A stretch of DNA of 37,733 nucleotides from CAITQP01 sp964533145 (lineage in GTDB: Bacteria > Patescibacteriota > Minisyncoccia > Phycocordibacterales > UBA9973), in the NCBI GenBank assembly GCA_964533145.1, contig CAZHLG010000005.1, forward strand, positions 1-37,733, read 5' to 3'. Shown piece after piece: positions 32,414-37,733 of this stretch; the stretch's first letter is position 1; the number at the start of each line of letters is the position of its first letter. Below the pieces are notes generated by a model, which did not search any database, was not told where the DNA came from, and was given only the letters and a program-made list of their open reading frames with translations. Both the position numbers and the translations under genes were made by a program.

Positions 32414-33813
32414 AGGAGTTTTTTGAGGCGGCGCATGATCTTGCCGATCCAGGCGTGCCGCGACGTGACTTTGTAATTATGGAAACCGAACGGATTCGGC
32501 GAGGATTCGGGGCAGTCGATCTCATGGGCGAACCGCGCTGCAAGCTCCGGCGAGGGGAAGCGCATGCCGGCGTTCTCGAGCTCTGTCCGGTAGTATACGC
32601 AGATGATGCCGTCCTCGTTGTAGAAGCCGGTCCCGCCGTCAGTGAAGGGCAGATTGAGCTCGTTGAGCATGGTGAGCATGCGTTTGCTGCGCAGCGAAAA
32701 TCCGCCGTTGCCTACGCGGATGTTCGTGCCGTCCGGAGAAAAGTGCACGCCCGGCGGCCACGGTGCGCCGAGATAATCGTACTCAAGGAATTCGGGCAGC
32801 CATGACTCGGGGTGGATGACGAAGGCGTCGTTGTGTACGATCAGGCAGAAATCCGTGTCGATGTATTTATGGAGATCGTACGCCATGAAGCGGCTGTAGT
32901 CGTCTTTGTTCTTCGGGTCCGTGCTGGACAGCTCTGTGTCGAGGCACTGGCGGAAGGTGATGCGCGGATCGAGCTGTCTCGGCGGCCGGTGGCTCACCAG
33001 TACTGCCGCTCCGTACGTCACGCCGATCATGGAAAGGATCATGGCGTCCTGCGCGCCGTCCGGATCGATGCCCGATACCGCCACAAGCGTGACCGAAGGG
33101 AGCGAGAGCGGTTCGCGGCCGATCGCGTTCTTCGCGTTTTCGGCGTAGTTTTTCTCGAAGAGATCGAGTTTCTTGTCGACGCGCCGCGTGGTCTGGTGGT
33201 CTCCGGTGCGGATGGCGACGGTCGCGTCCCGGATGCACTTCGGCTCGCCGTACGCCGCATGCATGCGCACATACCATTCGCAATCCATGAGCCACTTGAG
33301 ATTGGTGTCAAAGGTGAAGCCGCTTCCGCGCTTGAACGCGACCACGCTTGGCGAGCCGATCGTGTTCTTGCCGGCATGCATGCGTGCATGCCAGCGCGGG
33401 CGGTGCGTATTGAAAAACTCCGTGCCGTCTTCGGTGTGCACGCATGCGGTGGCTAGCCAGACATCGCGGTCGAGATCGAAATTGTCCGAGATTGTCTCGA
33501 GGGCGCGGTCGCCGTACAGGAAATCGTCCTGAAAGAGTATCTTCACGATCGCGCCGCTTGCATGCGCGATGGCATTGTTGAGGTTGCTCGACATGCCGCG
33601 GCGCGGGTCGGTGTTCTGCACGCGGCGGATGTTGAGGCGGCCGGCGTAGCGGTCGCAGACGTCTTTGATCACGTCGGTCTCGGCGTTGTCCGAGACGACG
33701 ACTTCGAAATCGTGGAATGTCTGCGCGGCGAGGCGCTCGAAGCTTTCGGTCAGGAACGCTGCTCCTGCGCCGTGCATCTCGTATGCGGGTATGACGACGC
33801 TAATGCGCTGCAT
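32410..33813 (-). CDS. GT2 glycosyltransferase fused to DUF5672
   Basis: Residues 1 to about 225 of this 467-residue protein form a GT-A domain: SVVIPAYEMHGAGAAFL, VVVSDNAETD as the DxD-equivalent, GMSSNLNNAI, and FQDDFLYGD as metal-binding motif. Residues about 240-455 match DUF5672: VSHRPPRQLDP, YSRFMAYDLHKYIDTDFCL, VHNDAFVIHPESWLPEFLEY, DYLGAPWPP and VGNGGFSLRSKRML. DUF5672 proteins are suspected glycosyltransferases, so this is probably a bifunctional enzyme. It overlaps the next gene by 4 nt (ATGA) and the ABC ATPase gene by 14 nt. Confidence 0.85.
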   Translation of the reverse strand: MQRISVVIPAYEMHGAGAAFLTESFERLAAQTFHDFEVVVSDNAETDVIKDVCDRYAGRLNIRRVQNTDPRRGMSSNLNNAIAHASGAIVKILFQDDFLYGDRALETISDNFDLDRDVWLATACVHTEDGTEFFNTHRPRWHARMHAGKNTIGSPSVVAFKRGSGFTFDTNLKWLMDCEWYVRMHAAYGEPKCIRDATVAIRTGDHQTTRRVDKKLDLFEKNYAENAKNAIGREPLSLPSVTLVAVSGIDPDGAQDAMILSMIGVTYGAAVLVSHRPPRQLDPRITFRQCLDTELSSTDPKNKDDYSRFMAYDLHKYIDTDFCLIVHNDAFVIHPESWLPEFLEYDYLGAPWPPGVHFSPDGTNIRVGNGGFSLRSKRMLTMLNELNLPFTDGGTGFYNEDGIICVYYRTELENAGMRFPSPELAARFAHEIDCPESSPNPFGFHNYKVTSRHAWIGKIMRRLKKLL

Positions 33814-34609
33814 GTGCGGCTTCTTCTTTGAGGTCGGCCTTGTAGCGGGCGATCACCTGGTCTGTCGGGCCGATCATCTCGACGCGGCCGTCCGCGAGCA
33901 GCATGGAGCGCCCGCAGAGCTCCTTGACCGCCTGCATGTTATGGCTGATGAACAGGATGGTGCGGTGCTCGTCTTTGGCGATCTCCTGCATTTTGCGCAG
34001 GCACTGCCGCTGGAACGATTCGTCGCCGACGGCGAGCACTTCGTCCACGATGAGCACGTCGGGGTCCATATGCACGGCCACGGAGAATCCGAGGCGCACA
34101 TACATGCCGCTTGAGTAGTGCTTGACGGGTGTGTCGAGGAATTTCTGCACGCCGGCGAATTCCACGATCTTGTCGAATTTGCGCTCGATCTCTTTCTTGG
34201 TCATGCCGAGGATGGCGCCGTTGAAGAAAATGTTCTCGCGTCCGGTGAGGTCGGGATGGAACCCGGTGCCGACTTCGAGTAGGCTGCCCACCGTGCCGTG
34301 GATCTTGATCTCGCCGGTCGAAGGCGGCGTTATGCGCGAGAGGATCTTGAGGAGCGTGCTCTTGCCCGCGCCGTTGTGGCCGATGATGCCCAGAATCTCC
34401 CCGCGGTCCACGGAGAACGACACGTCTTTGAGCGCCCAAAACGGCTCGCGCTGCGGCAGCGGTTTTCCGGTGAACTTGCGCGCCGCGTACACGAAGGGCC
34501 GCTTGGCCGCGCGCATGATGTGTTCGGCAAGTTTCGCATGTCCGGCGGGGTCGTGCCGGAGCATGAATTTTTTTCCGATGTTCTTGGCTTCGATGACGTG
34601 CGTATGCAT
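33800..34609 (-). CDS. Polysaccharide ABC exporter, ATP-binding subunit (Wzt/TagH type)
   Basis: This subunit powers export of a lipid-linked glycan together with the permease encoded just upstream. The 269-residue chain has Walker A GHNGAGKST (77-85), the family-typical Q-loop region TVGSLLEVGTGFHPDLTGREN, signature YSSGMYVRLGFS, and Walker B PDVLIVDEVLAVGD. It lacks the C-terminal carbohydrate-binding domain found in Wzt proteins that recognise a modified glycan end. ATG 34609, with catATG context 4 nt after the permease stop, is preferred; ATG 34633 inside the permease gene is possible. Confidence 0.93.
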   Translation of the reverse strand: MHTHVIEAKNIGKKFMLRHDPAGHAKLAEHIMRAAKRPFVYAARKFTGKPLPQREPFWALKDVSFSVDRGEILGIIGHNGAGKSTLLKILSRITPPSTGEIKIHGTVGSLLEVGTGFHPDLTGRENIFFNGAILGMTKKEIERKFDKIVEFAGVQKFLDTPVKHYSSGMYVRLGFSVAVHMDPDVLIVDEVLAVGDESFQRQCLRKMQEIAKDEHRTILFISHNMQAVKELCGRSMLLADGRVEMIGPTDQVIARYKADLKEEAAHAAH

Positions 34610-34613
34610 ATGG

Positions 34614-35438
34614 CTAGATGAGGTCGGCGACATAGCGTTCCGTCCGCTTGAAAATGTACACGCCGGCCGCGAGGAGCACTGCCGTCGCGGCGAACGAGAT
34701 GCCGATGAGCACCCAGTTCACGACTGTCGTGCCGAGCAGCACGGCGCGCGCGCTCTGAATGACGCCCATCATCGGGTTCGCGGCGAGCAGCCAGGAATAT
34801 GTGCCGGCGATGCCGGCAGGGTAGATCACCGGCGTCAGGAAGAGCATGAGCTGGATGAAGAACGGCAGGATGTAGCGCACGTCGCGGTACTTCACATTGA
34901 GCGACGCAAGGATGAGCCCCGTGCCCACGGCAGCCATGAAGGTCACGAGCAGCAGGAGCGGCAGCACAAAGAGCCCGCGCAGATGCGGCACGTAGCCGTA
35001 CCAGACCATCATGCCGACCAGGATGGCTGCGGCGATGCCGAAGTCCACGAGCTTGGTGAGCACGGACGAGAGCGGGAGGATGAGCCGCGGAAAGTACACT
35101 TTTGTGATGATCGCCTGGTTTTTCACGAGCACGGTCGCCGTTTCGGAGAGCGAGTCAGCGAAGAACTGCCAGAAGAGCAGTCCTGTGTACACGAAAATCG
35201 GGTAGGGCACGCCGTCGGACGGAATGCCGATGAGGCGTCCGAAGAATATCGAGAAGACGGCCATCGTGGCGAGCGGCTGGAAGACGGCCCACAGGACGCC
35301 GATGGCGGTCTGCTTGTAACGGATCTTGAGGTCGCGCCAGGTGAAGAAGTAGAGCAGCTCCCGGTAGCGCCAGACTTCGGCCAGATCGGCGAAGCTGAAA
35401 ATCTTCTTGGGTTTTATGAGGACGGTGGGGGAGCTCAC
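34614..35438 (-). CDS. Polysaccharide ABC exporter, permease subunit (Wzm/TagG type)
   Basis: The 274-residue ABC-2 permease has six membrane segments. The amphipathic start (LAEVWRYRELLYFFTWRDLKIRYKQT) is typical of glycan exporters, followed by VLWAVFQPLATMAVFSIFF, and the conserved end LFLTPVIYPAG plus NPMMGVIQSAR. With its ATPase it flips undecaprenyl-linked glycan across the membrane. The gene starts with GTG, placed 6 nt after the promoter -10, so its mRNA is predicted to be leaderless. It heads a five-gene minus-strand operon. Confidence 0.93.
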   Translation of the reverse strand: MSSPTVLIKPKKIFSFADLAEVWRYRELLYFFTWRDLKIRYKQTAIGVLWAVFQPLATMAVFSIFFGRLIGIPSDGVPYPIFVYTGLLFWQFFADSLSETATVLVKNQAIITKVYFPRLILPLSSVLTKLVDFGIAAAILVGMMVWYGYVPHLRGLFVLPLLLLVTFMAAVGTGLILASLNVKYRDVRYILPFFIQLMLFLTPVIYPAGIAGTYSWLLAANPMMGVIQSARAVLLGTTVVNWVLIGISFAATAVLLAAGVYIFKRTERYVADLI

Positions 35439-35444
35439 AGGGAT

Positions 35445-35473
35445 ACGATACCATTTTTTCGTATTCTTGCCAA
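35445..35473 (-). promoter_or_regulatory. Leaderless promoter of the exporter-glycosyltransferase operon
   Basis: On the minus strand TTGGCA (35468-35473) and TATCGT (35445-35450) are 17 bp apart; the GTG start follows 6 nt later. Confidence 0.6.
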
Positions 35474-35495
35474 AATATATTTTTTATTATATAGT
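35467..35495 (+). promoter_or_regulatory. Promoter of the inositol-monophosphatase-family gene
   Basis: TTGCCA (35467-35472) and TATAGT (35490-35495) are 17 bp apart. Its -35 occupies the same bases as the -35 of the divergent exporter promoter, so the two cannot be occupied at once. The predicted start is near 35502. Confidence 0.65.
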
Positions 35496-35540
35496 AAAGA
35501 AAAAAATTCTATGACACAATAGGCACATACGAAATACATA

Positions 35541-36374
35541 TTGGAGCTTGTAACAAAAGCCCTGATCCAGTCCCGCAAGATGCATGACATTCTCGGGCGA
35601 GCCGGAATAGCTCGGGATCGCGTAAACAGGTTCGGCGAAAACGCTCTTGCCGGAGATGTTGCATGCGAAGAAACGGTAATCAATTCGCTTTTAAAAAGCT
35701 CCCTGCGTTTTCGTGTCATTTCGGAAGAGCATGGCACGCTTGATCTTGCCGAGGACCCCGAATATCTTGCCGTTCTCGATGGCATTGACGGTTCGGCCGA
35801 ATACGTGAGTGGGGTGGGAGCGCGTCGCTACGGCACGCTGCTCGGCATTTTTGCCGGAACCGATCCGACGTATGACGACTACATTGCATGCGGGTTCATG
35901 GAGCATTCGACGAAGCGGATTTATTTCGCTGTAAAAGGCGAAGGTGCGTTTCTTGTCGATCCGGTGCGCACTGCTGGCATTCGGACATCGGGCAAAACCG
36001 AGCTTGATATGGATGCGAATATCTACGTGGATGAATGTTACGAGCATAATCGCATGACATTCTCCGAGCCGCTCGCGCAGTTTCTTCCGAACAGGAAAGC
36101 GTTCTACGGGGGCATTTCCGCGGCAGTGCATTTTGCGGATGTCGCATCAGGGAAAGCCGATCTGAACCTGCGCTGTTCCGGCAAGAACAATCTTGAGCCG
36201 GCGGTGTGCTACGGCCTTATTACCGAAGCGGGCGGAGTCATGGTAGACGCGGAAGGGAATTCCCTCGGGAGCAAAAAATACCTCACATTCGGCCAAAACG
36301 AGCAGATTCCCATCATTACGGCAGCCACGCCGGAATTAGCCAGTAATCTTATTGTATTTCTTAAAAAACCTTGA
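35541..36374 (+). CDS. Inositol-monophosphatase-family phosphatase (IMPase/CysQ/FBPase superfamily)
   Basis: The family uses metal ions to remove phosphate from inositol phosphates, sugar phosphates or 3'-phosphoadenosine nucleotides. The 277-residue chain has motif 1 ISEEHG (60-65) and motif 2 as VLDGIDGSAEYVSG (78-91; usual form DPIDGT), with the late EPAVCYGLITEAGGVMVD helix in place of the usual WD motif. Pro is replaced by Gly and Thr by Ser in motif 2, so activity is likely but substrate unclear. The start is TTG at 35541, with ATG 35580 as alternative. Composition is less GC-rich than the glycan genes. Its stop codon is inside a terminator hairpin. Confidence 0.82.
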   Translation: MELVTKALIQSRKMHDILGRAGIARDRVNRFGENALAGDVACEETVINSLLKSSLRFRVISEEHGTLDLAEDPEYLAVLDGIDGSAEYVSGVGARRYGTLLGIFAGTDPTYDDYIACGFMEHSTKRIYFAVKGEGAFLVDPVRTAGIRTSGKTELDMDANIYVDECYEHNRMTFSEPLAQFLPNRKAFYGGISAAVHFADVASGKADLNLRCSGKNNLEPAVCYGLITEAGGVMVDAEGNSLGSKKYLTFGQNEQIPIITAATPELASNLIVFLKKP

Positions 36375-36391
36375 CTTTTGTCAAGGTTTTT
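36364..36391 (+). terminator. Terminator that contains a stop codon and a -35 box
   Basis: AAAAACCTTGAC pairs with GTCAAGGTTTTT around TTTT. The upstream gene's TGA (36372-36374) and the next promoter's TTGACT (36371-36376) both lie in the 5' arm. Confidence 0.85.
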
Positions 36392-36399
36392 GTTATAAT
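36371..36399 (+). promoter_or_regulatory. Near-consensus promoter of the HD-domain gene
   Basis: TTGACT (36371-36376) and TATAAT (36394-36399) are 17 bp apart, the best promoter in the window. The terminator stem occupies its spacer. The start is near 36406. Confidence 0.75.
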
Positions 36400-36400
36400 A

Positions 36401-36440
36401 CTAAAAACAACATTGTTCACTAAAAATCAAATATTGTTCA
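36401..36440 (+). repeat. Tandem direct repeat at the transcript start of the HD-domain gene
   Basis: Two imperfect copies of about 20 bp (36401-36419 and 36420-36440) share CTAAAAA and ATTGTTCA. The first copy includes the inverted repeat AACAA-CA-TTGTT. Placed from the start site to the ATG, they could be operator sites or a duplication. Confidence 0.6.
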
Positions 36441-36442
36441 GT

Positions 36443-37264
36443 ATGACCAAGATCGCACTCCTTAGCGCCGAACAAATCACGGCGTATTTGGACCTCATTT
36501 ATTCGGCGGATCATCCGAACCGCGAGTATTTCATCCGTTTGGCGAAGAGTATGCCTGAAGCGATGACCTTGTATGAACTGTCAGGTCTTCTCGATCCGGC
36601 TGATCCGGGTTACAACATCGTCCGGCATCAAATACTTGAAGCCGCGCGCATGAAGACATCACTTCGCTTGCTCAAAACAAATCCTGTATTTGAGCATGAA
36701 GCACTGCTTGGTGCGGCATGTCATGACCACGACAAGCTCTACGAGGTTCGCCACACCAAGGCCAACAGCCGGACGTGGCGTTCCTTTGAAGAGGCAGGAG
36801 AGCATTCTGTCACTCTGATGCGCGACGCCGATCTGCCCGACGAAGTGATACGTATCGCGAGCGCATGCGGCCACTTGTCGCTACTTGCGGCGCGTACCAT
36901 ATCTTGGGCTGCTATTTCACCACAAGATTTGGTCTGGGCTCTTCAACATTACATCGATGACTACACTATCGACGACAAGCCGGTAACTCCGGCCGCGGAA
37001 GAGAATGGCGTGCTCACAAATGACCTTATACGCAGAATGCGTAAAAACGAAGAGCATCCGAACTACAGGCTGCTCAACGAAGAAGGCATCTCTCTGTTCA
37101 GCAGAAAGACTTTTACGGAGCAGTTACTCAGAAGCCTTCGCTTCCAGGAAGAAATTGCTGCACGAATGTCTGCGAGCACAGGCATTCCGGTGACAGGGAC
37201 AAAGCTTCCTGAATTCATAGAAGAACAGCTCAACGCCGACATCGGGCGATTCTATGAAAAGTAA
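36443..37264 (+). CDS. HD-domain phosphohydrolase-like protein
   Basis: The 273-residue protein carries an HD-type metal site: H62 in VRHQILEAARM, the doublet in AACHDHDKLYE (H94-D95 or H96-D97), H121 in EEAGEHSVTLM, H144 in SACGHLSLLA, and an acidic stretch DDYTID near residue 170. Proteins of this superfamily hydrolyse phosphate esters, often of nucleotides. It differs from ppGpp hydrolases and dGTPases in motif spacing, so the substrate is open. ATG 36443 follows the promoter and repeats. Composition is lower in GC than the glycan genes. A palindromic terminator follows. Confidence 0.75.
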   Translation: MTKIALLSAEQITAYLDLIYSADHPNREYFIRLAKSMPEAMTLYELSGLLDPADPGYNIVRHQILEAARMKTSLRLLKTNPVFEHEALLGAACHDHDKLYEVRHTKANSRTWRSFEEAGEHSVTLMRDADLPDEVIRIASACGHLSLLAARTISWAAISPQDLVWALQHYIDDYTIDDKPVTPAAEENGVLTNDLIRRMRKNEEHPNYRLLNEEGISLFSRKTFTEQLLRSLRFQEEIAARMSASTGIPVTGTKLPEFIEEQLNADIGRFYEK

Positions 37265-37272
37265 GAAAAACA

Positions 37273-37300
37273 AAAAAGCTACGCATATGCGTAGCTTTTT
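37273..37300. terminator. Bidirectional palindromic terminator
   Basis: A perfect 28-bp palindrome centred on CATATG, with A5 and T5 ends, lies between the convergent HD-domain and cupin genes and can end both. Confidence 0.9.
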
Positions 37301-37324
37301 ATTTTCTGCGTAGCGAAACCGGAA

Positions 37325-37693
37325 TTACTTTGGATCAGGCAGTTCGTACTTGATCAGGTCGCTCGGGTCGAATGGTTTCGACGACCAGCATTCGAAGATG
37401 GTGCCGCCCTCAAGGTCGAAGCGATGCACGACGTGCGAATCGATGAGGATGTTGTCTCCCGCTTGTACGTACTGTTGCTCCAGTCCGCTGATCGGTTTGC
37501 CGTCCGGGTCAACCATGAGCGTCTGCAGCGTTCCGCCTCCCGTATGGAAGGTGAAAACCTCGTTTTTCTTCGCGTGGTAGTGATTGCCGAGCGCGTTGGC
37601 GTTCGGCTTGATCAGGAAGAACTGAATGGAACTGTTTTCGTAGTTCTTCTCCCATATGATGCGACGGCTGTTGTCGGAATGCACATTTGTCAA
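37325..37693 (-). CDS. Cupin-domain protein, CapF C-terminal / sugar-isomerase-like
   Basis: The 122-residue protein is one cupin barrel. Metal-binding motif 1 is GNHYHAKKNEVFTF, closely like the CapF C-terminal cupin, and motif 2 is SHVVHRF. SSIQFFLIKPNA and FECWSSKPFDPSD are also typical of cupins in capsule and sugar-nucleotide pathways. It probably acts on a nucleotide-sugar intermediate for the surface glycan. The start is TTG 37693, directly after the stop of the upstream gene, or GTG 37684; no ATG is available. Confidence 0.75.
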   Translation of the reverse strand: MTNVHSDNSRRIIWEKNYENSSIQFFLIKPNANALGNHYHAKKNEVFTFHTGGGTLQTLMVDPDGKPISGLEQQYVQAGDNILIDSHVVHRFDLEGGTIFECWSSKPFDPSDLIKYELPDPK

Positions 37694-37732
37694 CTAGTGC
37701 GTGAAGATGATCTGGATTGTCTTGAGCACGAT
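37694..37732 (-). CDS. C-terminal end of an upstream gene (truncated by window)
   Basis: On the minus strand the last frame reads IVLKTIQIIFTH and a TAG stop that abuts the cupin start codon. The LKTI pattern resembles the tail of bacterial sugar transferases that load the first sugar onto undecaprenyl phosphate. Twelve residues are too few to be sure. Confidence 0.3.
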   Translation of the reverse strand: MVLKTIQIIFTH

Positions 37733-37733
37733 G

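Noticed and set aside
1..37733. CRISPR array, insertion sequence or prophage genes
   Set aside because: No regularly spaced repeats, transposase, integrase or phage structural genes were seen.

Overview
The window is about 60% GC and gene-dense. It looks like a chromosomal segment of a Candidate Phyla Radiation (Patescibacteria, Parcubacteria-type) bacterium. The reasons are an isoleucyl-tRNA synthetase with a built-in histidine-phosphatase domain, a single-chain glycyl-tRNA synthetase, a very short RecO, an EF-P with a QQRKP loop, many single-pass membrane proteins with bacterial Ig-like repeats, almost no Shine-Dalgarno sequences, and a giant surface protein with a peptidoglycan-binding domain. 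Lineage assignment is inference; there is no 16S rRNA here. TGA is used as a stop codon, so the code is standard.

Layout. 1-12.5 kb (+): the end of ileS, a HAD hydrolase, an unknown helical protein, recO, a small basic protein, a membrane-anchored Ig-like surface protein, glyS, an M16 peptidase, a small minus-strand protein, an AI-2E-type permease, metG and tatD. 12.5-13.9 kb (+): rpsF-ssb-rpsR with a structured leader that resembles an S6:S18 autoregulatory site. 14-15.9 kb: two unknown proteins and, on the minus strand, efp. 15.9-19.6 kb (-): ftsK, a small anchored protein and recA as one transcription unit. 19.8-20.65 kb (+): a winged-helix regulator with operator-like repeats in its promoter.

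20.65-21.37 kb holds no convincing gene. It contains two good promoters and a chain of nested inverted repeats with GNRA and UUCG tetraloops. This is best read as a long structured RNA or a leader of about 585 nt for the next gene, a 1126-residue secreted, strongly codon-biased, probable S-layer protein. I consider this the most likely undescribed element in the window.

24.8-37.7 kb is a surface-glycan locus. On the plus strand are an O-antigen ligase/polymerase, a TPR partner, a GT11 and a GT2. On the minus strand are an ABC exporter (permease plus ATPase), a GT2-DUF5672 fusion, a 958-residue three-module glycosyltransferase and a GT17. These are followed by an inositol-monophosphatase-family enzyme, an HD-domain protein, a CapF-like cupin and the last codons of another gene. 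The simplest model is that a lipid-linked or exported glycan is built, exported and attached to the S-layer or cell surface by this set.

Regulatory style. Most transcription units end in clear intrinsic terminators. At least seven first genes have a -10 box only 6-10 nt before the start codon, which predicts leaderless or nearly leaderless mRNAs. Nine start codons carry the context catATG.
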